From Bifidobacterium aquikefiri (GTDB lineage: Bacteria; Actinomycetota; Actinomycetes; Actinomycetales; Bifidobacteriaceae), in assembly GCF_002259795.1 (NCBI RefSeq), contig NZ_MWXA01000008.1:1-64000 (forward strand): a stretch of 64,000 nucleotides of DNA, read 5' to 3'. The notes beneath the pieces are model-generated. The model was not told where the DNA came from and searched no databases. It saw only the letters and a list, made by a program, of their open reading frames with translations. Every line of letters begins with the position of its first letter. Position 1 is the first letter of the stretch. Below, piece by piece: positions 46,929 through 54,784 of this stretch. The translations under genes were made by a program, and so were the position numbers.

Positions 46929-48296
46929 CTATCGAGCCAGAGCACGCATCAGCAATGCCTCAGCAATGATATTGTTACGCAATCCGTATAGCGAGATAGA
47001 TTCGTTCGGACTGTGAGCATTCGATTGTGGATCTTCAGGTCCGGTGACCAGTACCTGGGCTTGAGGGAACAGTTTCTGCAGTTCAGGAATGAACGGAATC
47101 GAGCCTCCCTCTCCCTTGTTGATAGGTTCAACGCCAAATGCCTGAGTCATTGCTGCCTGCGCATCATGGACCGCCTCGCTGCTTGGATCCATTGCCCATC
47201 CCATGCCATTCTCCAACGGCTTGACTTCAACAACGGCTCCAAATGGCGCATGCTGCTTCAGGAAGTCCGTCAATGCCTGCTGCGCCTCTTCAGGACGCTG
47301 TGACGGCGCCGTCCGCAGGGAAAGTCTGAAGGCGGCCGAATCTGCAAGAACATTGAAAGAGCCTTCAACCGGATGCGCATCAAATCCAATGACGGAGACG
47401 CTCGGCTTGGTCCAGAGACGCGAAGCCAAGGAATCTGTGCCGGTCAGCTTCCATGAAGGCAGTACTGCGGCATCGTGGCGAAGTGTTGTCTCATCGATGT
47501 CCTGCTGCAGTCCACCTACGGGCTCCTGACACTTCAACCCTGGAATCTGCAAGGAACCGTCTGCATCATACATGCTTGAAATAAGCATGGCCGCCACAGT
47601 ATTGGCATCGAGAATAGGACCGCCAAATTGTCCCGAATGCACCGGGTGACCGAGAACCCGGACGATGACATCAACGGCGGTATTGCCACGCAACGATGTG
47701 GTCAGGCTTGGAATCTTATCGGACCAATTGCCCGAATCGGCAACGATGATGACATCTGATTCGAAGGCATCTTTATGAGCCTTGATGAAAGGGATGAAGC
47801 TCGGCGAGCCCATCTCCTCCTCGCCTTCGAAGAAAACCTTGATGTTGACCCCCAGATCTTCGCCAAGAGCCAGCAGACTTCCGGCATGAATGGCGATACC
47901 GCCACCATCATCGGCGGCACCGCGACCGAAAAGACGATCACCCTTCGTGGTGGCAGTGAATGCGTCGGTGTTCCATTGCGAAGGATCAGGAACAGGCTGA
48001 ACATCGTGATGCGCATATAACAGGGCTGTCGGTGCATCATCGTCAACAATCTTGGAACCGACAACCTCAAATGCCCCTGGCGTTCCGTCGGGATTGGTCG
48101 ACTGCACGACCCGAGTATCGACACCCAGCTTCCTGAGTTCATCGGAAACGAACTCGGCAGACCTGCGCATATGATCGCCGGTGATTCCCTTCGCGGAAAC
48201 GGCGGCAAAGGCGACCTTATGCGACAGCAAATCGACAATCGCATCCCAATGCTGGTCAACGCGAGACCTTATTTCGTCCAACGTGATTTCGGTCAT
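46929..48296 (-). CDS. M20-family metallo-dipeptidase
   Basis: A 455-residue zinc peptidase of the M20/ArgE/DapE group. Metal-binding motifs: LLYAHHDVQPVPD (H), LFGRGAADDGGGIA (bridging D), and VFFEGEEEMGSPSFIPFI (catalytic and metal glutamates). The dimerisation lid occupies about 195-320. QVLVTGPEDPQSNAHSPNES near the C-terminus holds the final histidine. Relatives act on dipeptides or N-acetylated amino acids; the EEEMGSPS form and length fit the dipeptidase group. It faces no operon partners, standing divergent from the DUF3043 gene. Confidence 0.92.
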   Translation of the reverse strand: MTEITLDEIRSRVDQHWDAIVDLLSHKVAFAAVSAKGITGDHMRRSAEFVSDELRKLGVDTRVVQSTNPDGTPGAFEVVGSKIVDDDAPTALLYAHHDVQPVPDPSQWNTDAFTATTKGDRLFGRGAADDGGGIAIHAGSLLALGEDLGVNIKVFFEGEEEMGSPSFIPFIKAHKDAFESDVIIVADSGNWSDKIPSLTTSLRGNTAVDVIVRVLGHPVHSGQFGGPILDANTVAAMLISSMYDADGSLQIPGLKCQEPVGGLQQDIDETTLRHDAAVLPSWKLTGTDSLASRLWTKPSVSVIGFDAHPVEGSFNVLADSAAFRLSLRTAPSQRPEEAQQALTDFLKQHAPFGAVVEVKPLENGMGWAMDPSSEAVHDAQAAMTQAFGVEPINKGEGGSIPFIPELQKLFPQAQVLVTGPEDPQSNAHSPNESISLYGLRNNIIAEALLMRALAR

Positions 48297-48371
48297 GATC
48301 TATCCCCTTTGCTTGCACATTCGGCCTACTGAAACGCCTCACGCGTCTACACGTCACCGTAACCTGTTCGC

Positions 48372-48983
48372 ATGACATGGAACCCATTCAAACGTAAGAA
48401 TGACGCGGATAATGCGGCACAAGTAACCTTCGATTCAGAGCCGGAAGGCGCGGGCAAAGGACGCCCGACACCAAGGCGAAAGCAGGCCGAGGCTGAGAAT
48501 CTTCACCCCATCGTTCCCAAAGATCGAAAAGCCAGTCGAAAGGTCGAGCGCGAAAAGATTCGCGTCCGTCAAGACAGCGAATATGAAGCCATGCGCAACG
48601 GTGACGTCAATCATATGCCGAAGGCCGAGCGGCTCACCTCTCGTGTGTATGTAAGGGATTACATCGACGCTCGGTGGAACATTGCCGAGTTCTTCGTTCC
48701 TATCGCATTCGTGATTCTGGTGGTTTCGTTTATCGTCTCCTCGTTCTATCCCGTGCTTTCGGTGCCGCTGCTGATCCTGATGTACGTATATCTTTTCGCC
48801 TCGATCATCGATATTGCCATCATGTGGCGCGGTCTGAAACGCAAGCTTATCGCCAAGTTCGGCGAACAGTCAGTTGCCAGAGGTTCCCGTATCGCAACCT
48901 ACGCATGGTTACGCTCACTGCAGATGCGCCGCTGGCGCATGCCTCGCCCTCGTAACAAAAAGCGCGGAAACTGGCCAAAGTAA
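48372..48983 (+). CDS. DUF3043 family membrane protein
   Basis: A 203-residue actinobacterial protein of unknown function. The N-terminus contains the family signature GKGRPTPRRKQAEAENLHP followed by a very basic stretch (VEREKIRVRQDSEYEAMRNGD). Two hydrophobic segments, IAEFFVPIAFVILVVSFIVS and VLSVPLLILMYVYLFASIID, form a hairpin in the membrane. Residues around DYIDARWNIAEF are conserved just before the first helix. The C-terminus is again basic. ATG 48372 lacks a strong ribosome site. Convergent neighbour: none; the next plus-strand gene is lpd 266 bases away. Confidence 0.88.
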   Translation: MTWNPFKRKNDADNAAQVTFDSEPEGAGKGRPTPRRKQAEAENLHPIVPKDRKASRKVEREKIRVRQDSEYEAMRNGDVNHMPKAERLTSRVYVRDYIDARWNIAEFFVPIAFVILVVSFIVSSFYPVLSVPLLILMYVYLFASIIDIAIMWRGLKRKLIAKFGEQSVARGSRIATYAWLRSLQMRRWRMPRPRNKKRGNWPK

Positions 48984-49066
48984 TTCGTCACAGTCATAGG
49001 GCACAGGCAAAGGCACAGTCATAAGGCATGCCGTTCGGCTCCCATACCGTACCAATTCGCATTCGT

Positions 49067-49119
49067 CCACCGTGAATAGGAATCAGCGAATCATCAATGC
49101 CGATTCCTATTCACGGTGG
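49067..49119. repeat. Inverted repeat between the DUF3043 gene and lpd
   Basis: Arms CCACCGTGAATAGGAATC (49067-49084) and GATTCCTATTCACGGTGG (49102-49119) are exact 18-base complements around a 17-base loop. A weak T-rich stretch (GCGTATTATTTCC) follows on the plus strand, so it may end the DUF3043 transcript. Unlike the other repeats in this window. A short direct repeat (CACAGTCATA) lies just upstream near 48990 and 49014. Confidence 0.85.
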
Positions 49120-49248
49120 GCGTATTATTTCCAATCCCTGTAAGAACGTGACTATGTCCTTATTCTTGAAGTTAGACACGTTGGAAAGTCAAACTTTCGA
49201 CTTGCACACACGTGGTAACTGAATCGATACACCTTGGAGGTCTCACAG

Positions 49249-50739
49249 ATGACTGATTCACCGCAAGCACAAGACTCAAACGACAGCTTTGATCTGGTAG
49301 TCATAGGCTCTGGTCCGGGTGGGTATACGGCTGCCCTCCGAGCTGCTGAACTTGACAGAAGCGTGGCGGTCGTCGAAAAGGATGACGTCGTCGGTGGAGT
49401 GTGTCTGAACCGAGGATGCATTCCCACGAAGGCTCTGATCACCGCCGTACACGACATTGAGACCGCGAAGCACGCGCAGTCCGTTGGCGTCAATCTGGAA
49501 TTTCACGGCATCGATTACGGTGCATTGATGAAGCATAAGCATCATATGATGCACACGATGACCGAAGGTCTTTCGGCGCTGTTATCACACCGCAAGGTGA
49601 CGGTTATTCACGGTGAGGCAAGCATTGATGAGAATCACGATGTCTTAGTGGACGAAGGCGATTCGAGGCGCACACTCAAGGCCAGGGACATCATCGTGGC
49701 GACTGGTTCGGTGGCCCGAACATTCAACGACCTACCATTCTCGCACTCCGTCATCGATTCCGATCGAGCTCTTGCACTCGATACCTTCCCTACCAGTGCA
49801 GTGATCATCGGTTCCGGTGCCGTTGCTCTGGAATTCGCCAGCCTATGGAACACCGCCGGAGCCAAGGTCACGCTCCTGGCGCGACGCGACCGCGTCCTCT
49901 CGCACTGGAGTCGCAGAGCGGGCATGACGCTTACCAGAGAGTTGAAGCGCAATGGAATCAAGGTCATTACCCATGCCGATACCACGAGCATCGATAGCGG
50001 TGAGAACCTCGGTGTGACCGTTCATTACGATTTGGTAGAACAGCAAGCTCAGGAATCCGACACCGATGGCAAGAGAGAATCCACCTCTGAGCATCAGGTA
50101 TCTGCCGATGTGGTGCTTGTGGCCATAGGACGCACTCCATCAACAGGCGCTGCATGGTTCAAGGATGCAGGCATCGACCTTGACAGCCATGGCTTGGTGA
50201 AAACCGATGAGCTGGGTCAGACCAGCGCCGAACATATCTGGGCAGTCGGCGATATTACCGCAGGCCACCAGATGGCGCATCGAGCATTCGAACAGGGCAT
50301 GACGACAGCTGAGGCAATCGCTGGACTCAAGCCTGAGCCTGTTGACAATGACACGATTCCTTCAGTCGTCTTCAGCTCTCCAGAGGCTGCGTGCGTTGGT
50401 CTTACACTCGAAAACGCCGATGCACGCGAAGACCTGGACGACGTCAACGAGACCGCCTTCCCCATGCTTTCAAATGCACGCGTGCAGATGACGGGGCAGA
50501 ATGGCTCTCTTTCGGTGGTAACCGGATGCGAAAAATCGCATCCCGACACCCCGATCGTTCTTGGAGTGCACATGGTTGGGCCATGTGCCACAGAGCTGAT
50601 AGCCGAGGCAGAGGAGATGGTAGGCAGCAGGATGCCGCTGAGCAGAGCGGCACGCCTGATCCATCCACATCCAACCATAAGCGAAACCATTGGTGAGGCA
50701 TTGCTCAAGGCAGATGGAAGGCCGTTGAACACGCGTTGA
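49249..50739 (+). CDS. lpd: Dihydrolipoamide dehydrogenase-like flavoprotein
   Basis: A pyridine nucleotide-disulfide oxidoreductase of 496 residues. FAD loop: LVVIGSGPGGYTAALRAAEL. Redox-active disulfide: GGVCLNRGCIPTKAL. NAD loop: AVIIGSGAVALEFASLW. The C-terminal active-site pair is in HPHPTISE (His and Glu). The form matches dihydrolipoamide dehydrogenase (E3), but no E1 or E2 gene is in the window, and the classical bifidobacterial pathway uses neither pyruvate nor oxoglutarate dehydrogenase. The start ATG 49249 has GGAGG eight bases before; the frame opens 15 bases earlier at a TTG. The next genes, DUF4191 and glnA, form a common actinobacterial neighbourhood. Confidence 0.92.
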   Translation: MTDSPQAQDSNDSFDLVVIGSGPGGYTAALRAAELDRSVAVVEKDDVVGGVCLNRGCIPTKALITAVHDIETAKHAQSVGVNLEFHGIDYGALMKHKHHMMHTMTEGLSALLSHRKVTVIHGEASIDENHDVLVDEGDSRRTLKARDIIVATGSVARTFNDLPFSHSVIDSDRALALDTFPTSAVIIGSGAVALEFASLWNTAGAKVTLLARRDRVLSHWSRRAGMTLTRELKRNGIKVITHADTTSIDSGENLGVTVHYDLVEQQAQESDTDGKRESTSEHQVSADVVLVAIGRTPSTGAAWFKDAGIDLDSHGLVKTDELGQTSAEHIWAVGDITAGHQMAHRAFEQGMTTAEAIAGLKPEPVDNDTIPSVVFSSPEAACVGLTLENADAREDLDDVNETAFPMLSNARVQMTGQNGSLSVVTGCEKSHPDTPIVLGVHMVGPCATELIAEAEEMVGSRMPLSRAARLIHPHPTISETIGEALLKADGRPLNTR

Positions 50740-50935
50740 GACCGAGGCGATGCGCTCCCCCAAACCATCATTGAAGCATGCGTAAGGTGAATGTATCGGC
50801 GGATATCTGCCGCTGAAGGACTCGCTCGTCCGGTTTCTTGATAGACTATCTTGGCAGAGATTCACATGCAGATGTTCCCGAAGCAACATCGCATGTTGAC
50901 CTTATATGCGTGGCCAAATCGAATGAGGGATGGTA

Positions 50936-51676
50936 ATGGCAGACAAGACTGAGAAGACGAGCGCAAAGAAGTCCGGAAAGAAAAAGGACAGCACACTCTC
51001 CCAGATCATACAGATCTATAAGTTCACGGTTAAGGACGATCCGGCGCTTCCCTGGTTCCTTGCAGGCGCTCTGATAGCGCCAATCCTGTTGGCAGCAATC
51101 CTTCTGTTCGTGTTCCATATGGGCATCATTTCAGCGATTATGACCGTCATCACCGGTATCATGCTCGGCGTCCTTCTCGCGACGGTCACATTGACCCGCC
51201 GCTCCGACAGAGTCGGATACAAACGCATGGAGTCTCGTACAGGTGCAACTGGCGCGGTGCTGAATCGCATCACCCGTGGAGGATTCAACTTCCCACAGGA
51301 TCCGGTTTGGATCGATATGAAGACTAAGGATGCCGTGTGGCGCGGGTCAGGCAGAACTGGCGTATATCTGGTTGGCGAAGGCGATTATGGCCGTGTCATG
51401 AAAGCTCTGGACCGAGAGGAATCCAAGATCAAGCGCATCACCCGTGGATCCGACATTCCCATCTATAAGATCAGCGTAGGTCATGGCGAGAGGCAGATTC
51501 CTCTGAACCAGCTTCAACGCACAGTCATGCGAAAGAAGATCAAGCTCACCAAACTCGAACTCGGTGTGTTGAACGAACGCCTGACCACGTTGCAGCAGAA
51601 ATCCTCATTGGGCGTTCCCAAGGGCATCGATCCAAGCAAGGTGCGCATCAATCGCAGGGCAATGCGAGGTCGCTGA
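50936..51676 (+). CDS. DUF4191 family membrane protein
   Basis: A 246-residue actinobacterial protein of unknown function. A Lys-rich N-terminus (KTSAKKSGKKKDSTLSQI) is followed by two hydrophobic segments, LPWFLAGALIAPILLAAILL and GIISAIMTVITGIMLGVLLA, then a soluble domain from residue 85 with TGATGAVLNRITRGGFNF and GRTGVYLVGEGDYGRV. It ends in a basic patch. The ATG at 50936 has GAGGGA five bases before; an ATG six bases earlier is in frame. Located between lpd and glnA, as in many actinobacteria; a perfect terminator follows. Confidence 0.88.
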   Translation: MADKTEKTSAKKSGKKKDSTLSQIIQIYKFTVKDDPALPWFLAGALIAPILLAAILLFVFHMGIISAIMTVITGIMLGVLLATVTLTRRSDRVGYKRMESRTGATGAVLNRITRGGFNFPQDPVWIDMKTKDAVWRGSGRTGVYLVGEGDYGRVMKALDREESKIKRITRGSDIPIYKISVGHGERQIPLNQLQRTVMRKKIKLTKLELGVLNERLTTLQQKSSLGVPKGIDPSKVRINRRAMRGR

Positions 51677-51787
51677 TCCTCGTCCTGCCGTTAGGATTGC
51701 GGTCTGTGGGTATGTCCCTGGGTAGGGGTCTTGCAAGGGGGATACACGGTTGATGAATGAGAAACGCAGCAATGTTTCCACTCGTAG

Positions 51788-51827
51788 GCGGTTTCGATGA
51801 GTGATTGCTCATCGAAACCGCATTTTT
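51788..51827 (+). terminator. Rho-independent terminator between DUF4191 and glnA
   Basis: GCGGTTTCGATGAG (51788-51801) pairs exactly with CTCATCGAAACCGC (51808-51821) around TGATTG, then ATTTTTAT follows. Confidence 0.95.
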
Positions 51828-51857
51828 ATAAGCTTTTGGGCCATTCAACACTCATAC

Positions 51858-51895
51858 GAAACATCCTCGTAACCTAAGAGTCTCGTTTGTGAAAC
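51858..51895 (+). promoter_or_regulatory. GlnR-like operator upstream of glnA
   Basis: Four pentamers spaced exactly 11 bases apart: GAAAC (51858), GTAAC (51869), GTCTC (51880) and GAAAC (51891). The actinobacterial GlnR box alternates gTnAC and GaAAc with six bases between, so the last two give an a-b pair with one mismatch and the first two a b-a pair. The glnA start is about 50 bases downstream. The identity of the regulator is inferred. Confidence 0.5.
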
Positions 51896-51944
51896 CCTTG
51901 CTTCTAGACTTGTTATTGTACGTTCTCATGAAAGGAGCAGTTCA

Positions 51945-53381
51945 TTGAGTGAACTGAAGACAAAGGCCGATTGCGAGGCTCTGATTAACAAAGAGGGTGT
52001 TGAGTACGTTTCCGTACGCTTCACCGATTTGATCGGCATCCAGCAGCATTTCACGGTGCCGGCACAGGACTTCCTGAACGATGCGTTCACTGATGGAATG
52101 CCATTCGATGGTTCCTCAGTGCAAGGCTTCCAGGCCATCAATGAATCGGACATGAAGCTCGTCCCAGATCCAACGACGGCTTTCATTGATCCATTCCGCA
52201 AGCACAAGACCCTCGATGTGGCCTTCTCCATCGTTGACCCAGTCACCGATGAACCATATTCGCGAGATCCACGTCAGATAGCTGCCAAGGCTGAGGCCTA
52301 CCTCAAGTCCACCGGCATTGCAGACACTGCATCATTCGCTCCTGAAGCAGAATTCTTTATCTTTGACAAGGTTCGCTTCGAGAACAGCATGAATCGCTCC
52401 TTCTATGAAGTCGACTCCATCGAGGCTCCTTGGAATTCCGGCACAGACATCGAAGATGACGGCACTCCCAACATCGGTTTCAAGAACCGTGTCAAGCGCG
52501 GATACTTCCCCGTACCCCCAACGGATCACAACCAGGATCTTCGCGACGACATGGTTGCCAACCTGCAGAAGGTCGGTTTGATTCTCGAGCGTTCACACCA
52601 TGAAGTCGCCGGTGCTGGCCAGCAGGAGATCAACTATCGTTTCAATACCCTGCAGCATGCAGGCGACGACTTGATGAAGTACAAGTATGTTGTCCACGAG
52701 ACCGCAGCTCAGGCAGGCAAGGCAGCAACCTTCATGCCCAAGCCCATGGCAGGAGACAACGGAACCGGCATGCACTGCCATCAGTCCCTGTGGAAAGATG
52801 GCAAGCCACTCTTCTACGATGAGCTCGGCTACGGTGGTCTTTCTGACATCGCTCGCTGGTATGTCGGCGGTCTGATCAAGCACGCTCCAACCGTGCTCGC
52901 CTTCACCAATCCTTCGATGAACTCCTATCACCGCTTGGTTCCAGGCTATGAAGCTCCTGTCAACTTGGTGTATTCGGCACGCAACCGCTCCGCTGCGATC
53001 CGTATTCCTCTTGCAGGTACTTCGCCAGCGGCAAAGCGCATCGAGTTCCGCGCACCAGATCCAAGCTCGAACCCGTTCCTCGCTTTCTCCGCCCAGATGA
53101 TGGCCGGTCTTGATGGCATTCTCAACCACATCGAGCCACCGGATCCTGTTGACAAGGATCTCTATGAGCTTCCACCGGAAGAGCACGCAAAGATCGCTCA
53201 GGTTCCAGGATCACTTGAAGAGGCACTCCACGCCTTGGAAGAGGATCATGACTTCCTGCAGGCCGGCGATGTCTTCACCGACGATCTCATCCAGACATGG
53301 CTCGATATGAAGAGGGGCGAACTTGATTTGGCTCGCCTCGCTCCAACTCCACTCGAGTACGAGCTCTACTTCCAGATCTGA
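51945..53381 (+). CDS. glnA: Glutamine synthetase type I
   Basis: Makes glutamine from glutamate and ammonia with ATP. The 478-residue protein shows DGSSVQGF (N-terminal grasp), [10 protein letters not shown] (metal glutamates as EAEFFIFD), [27 protein letters not shown] and [20 protein letters not shown] (ammonia and ATP sites). The adenylylation tyrosine is Y407 in [11 protein letters not shown], so AMP-ylation control is possible. The start is TTG 51945 with AAAGGAG four to eight bases ahead; the TTG is unusual but there is no better codon nearby. Operator-like pentamers lie upstream and a strong terminator follows. Confidence 0.97.
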   Translation: MSELKTKADCEALINKEGVEYVSVRFTDLIGIQQHFTVPAQDFLNDAFTDGMPFDGSSVQGFQAINESDMKLVPDPTTAFIDPFRKHKTLDVAFSIVDPVTDEPYSRDPRQIAAKAEAYLKSTGIADTASFAPEAEFFIFDKVRFENSMNRSFYEVDSIEAPWNSGTDIEDDGTPNIGFKNRVKRGYFPVPPTDHNQDLRDDMVANLQKVGLILERSHHEVAGAGQQEINYRFNTLQHAGDDLMKYKYVVHETAAQAGKAATFMPKPMAGDNGTGMHCHQSLWKDGKPLFYDELGYGGLSDIARWYVGGLIKHAPTVLAFTNPSMNSYHRLVPGYEAPVNLVYSARNRSAAIRIPLAGTSPAAKRIEFRAPDPSSNPFLAFSAQMMAGLDGILNHIEPPDPVDKDLYELPPEEHAKIAQVPGSLEEALHALEEDHDFLQAGDVFTDDLIQTWLDMKRGELDLARLAPTPLEYELYFQI

Positions 53382-53411
53382 GCTTGTCTGTAACTGAATG
53401 TTTCTGTTGCA

Positions 53412-53460
53412 GAAGAAGCCGCCCGACCACAACCGTGGTTGAGCGGCTTCTTCGTTTTCT
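53412..53460 (+). terminator. Rho-independent terminator after glnA
   Basis: GAAGAAGCCGC (53412-53422) pairs with GCGGCTTCTTC (53443-53453), with an inner CCAC-AACC-GTGG stem, and GTTTTCTTT follows. Confidence 0.92.
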
Positions 53461-53464
53461 TTCT

Positions 53465-53500
53465 GTCATCCCGAGCGAGCGAAGCGAGTCGAGGGATGAC
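53465..53500. repeat. GTCATCCCGAGCG palindrome, short form
   Basis: GTCATCCC (53465-53472) is complementary to GGGATGAC (53493-53500), with GAGCGAGCGAAGCGAGTCGA between. It resembles the ends of the elements at 54442 and 56509 and lies just after the glnA terminator. Confidence 0.75.
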
Positions 53501-53890
53501 AAAAAAGCGACGCACAGGATGATGGAAGGAGAACCCACAGGATGCCAACAGCACTCGAAATAACAAGAAGAGAGGCATTCGGAATGACGAAGGAGACCCT
53601 TGGCGTCATATGGAACGTATTCCATCTCAACGTCAGAAAAGACTAATTGCCCACCCTTTTGCCTATAACCCCATTTTGATCTCCACTTTGAGCCAGTGCC
53701 ATTTGTTGGCATGAAGATGTGCCATACATCGAATTAGTCAGTATGTCTTATTCTCACTACACCGTCCAATCATGCTAAAGTGCATAATCTTTACGACACC
53801 AAGCGCCACCCTATATATCATCATGGATGATAAGAAACACGGATAGAAAATAGATACATACTGGACCTATTACACAGAATGGAGACTTTC
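53501..53890. other. AT-rich region ahead of the truncated rhuM gene (390 bases)
   Basis: No sizeable gene. The composition is visibly AT-richer from about 53600. ATGGATGATAAG occurs at 53823 (opening a seven-codon reading frame ending at 53846) and again at 53891, where it begins the rhuM-like gene, so a short segment has been duplicated. Nothing else is identifiable. Confidence 0.55.
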
Positions 53891-54613
53891 ATGGATGATA
53901 AGCATTCTTCATCTGGTGGCACTGGCACTGGAGATCTTGAACTCTATCAATCCTCGGATGGACTCATACAGTTAAAAGTCCACGCAGATGGAGACACTGT
54001 CTGGCTCACTCGCCAACAAATGGCTACCTTGTTCGGTCGCGATGTCAAGACGATCGGCAAGCATGTCACCAATGCCCTACGAGAAGAATTATCGGGGATG
54101 CCAGTTGTCGCAAATTTTGCGACAACTGCCTCTGATGGCAAAACATACCAAGTGAAGCATTACTCACTCGATATGGTATTGTCCGTCGGCTATCGCATAA
54201 AATCTACGGAAGGTATTCGTTTTCGACAATGGGCGAATCATATACTCCATCGTTATCTTATTCAAGGAGCGGCTCTTAACGAGCAACGACTCCAGCAACT
54301 TAGTCAGGTCGTTACGATTCTTTCGCGTTCATCAGATGAATTAGTCGCAGGCACTGCGGATGTGCTCTCAACATACCTGCCAAGCCTGGAGCTCCTTCGG
54401 GATTGCGATACCGGAGCAATCAGCGCTTCTCCGTCATCTCGGAGCAACCCTTTCTCCGTTATCTCGAGCGTAGTCGAGAGATCTCCACAGTTGGTATCCA
54501 ATGAAAGGAGATCTCTCGACTACAGCTACGCCTTCGCTCGAGATGACGGAGAAAGGGTTGCTCGGAAGGACAGGAGAAAAACACGGCGAAGAACAGGAAA
54601 AACCTCGGAATGA
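53891..54613 (+). CDS. RhuM-like protein, C-terminus replaced by repeat-derived sequence (truncated)
   Basis: Residues 1 to about 185 are RhuM-like: VHADGDTVWLTRQQMATLFGRDV, a DNA-binding-like helix pair, TIGKHVTNALREEL, VKHYSLDMVLSVGYRIKSTEGIRFRQWA and an Arg/Leu-rich helical part. The usual length is about 330 residues. From residue about 182 the protein is the palindromic element at 54442-54563 read through (SNPFSVISSVVERSPQLVSN), then random sequence to the stop at 54613, so the original C-terminus is lost. RhuM proteins are mobile-element associated and of uncertain function. ATG 53891 has GGAG six bases before. AT-richer than its neighbours, suggesting transfer. Confidence 0.8.
   Translation: MDDKHSSSGGTGTGDLELYQSSDGLIQLKVHADGDTVWLTRQQMATLFGRDVKTIGKHVTNALREELSGMPVVANFATTASDGKTYQVKHYSLDMVLSVGYRIKSTEGIRFRQWANHILHRYLIQGAALNEQRLQQLSQVVTILSRSSDELVAGTADVLSTYLPSLELLRDCDTGAISASPSSRSNPFSVISSVVERSPQLVSNERRSLDYSYAFARDDGERVARKDRRKTRRRTGKTSE
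54442..54563. repeat. 122-base palindromic element, copy A (inside rhuM)
   Basis: Outer arm 54442-54470 (GAGCAACCCTTTCTCCGT..) matches 54535-54563 with one mismatch. Inner arms TAGTCGAGAGATCTCC and GGAGATCTCTCGACTA add a second stem. The loop contains CACAGTTGGTATCCAATG. The core recurs at 56509-56598. Confidence 0.92.
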
Positions 54614-54784
54614 GCGGTTGGGCATTGTCATATGGTGCAGCGTAATCAATGATGATACACTCGAAGAGCCGTTGTTTCTGGACTCCCCACATGCCAAGGA
54701 ATCCATATCGAAAGGGATAATCCGTTGCTTTCTCGTTGACTTCAAACACACAGCATTATTCTTCTATGCAATTTTGGAGCAACT
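54614..54784. other. Short spacer between truncated rhuM and the ABC-F gene
   Basis: 171 bases without a recognisable gene; probably the remains of the original rhuM end or unrelated DNA. The ribosome site of the ABC-F gene lies at its end. Confidence 0.5.

Noticed and set aside
54434-54751. Minus-strand frames containing FSVISSEGVAVVERSP-like sequence, also at 56434-56748
   Set aside because: They are simply the palindromic element translated, not a gene.
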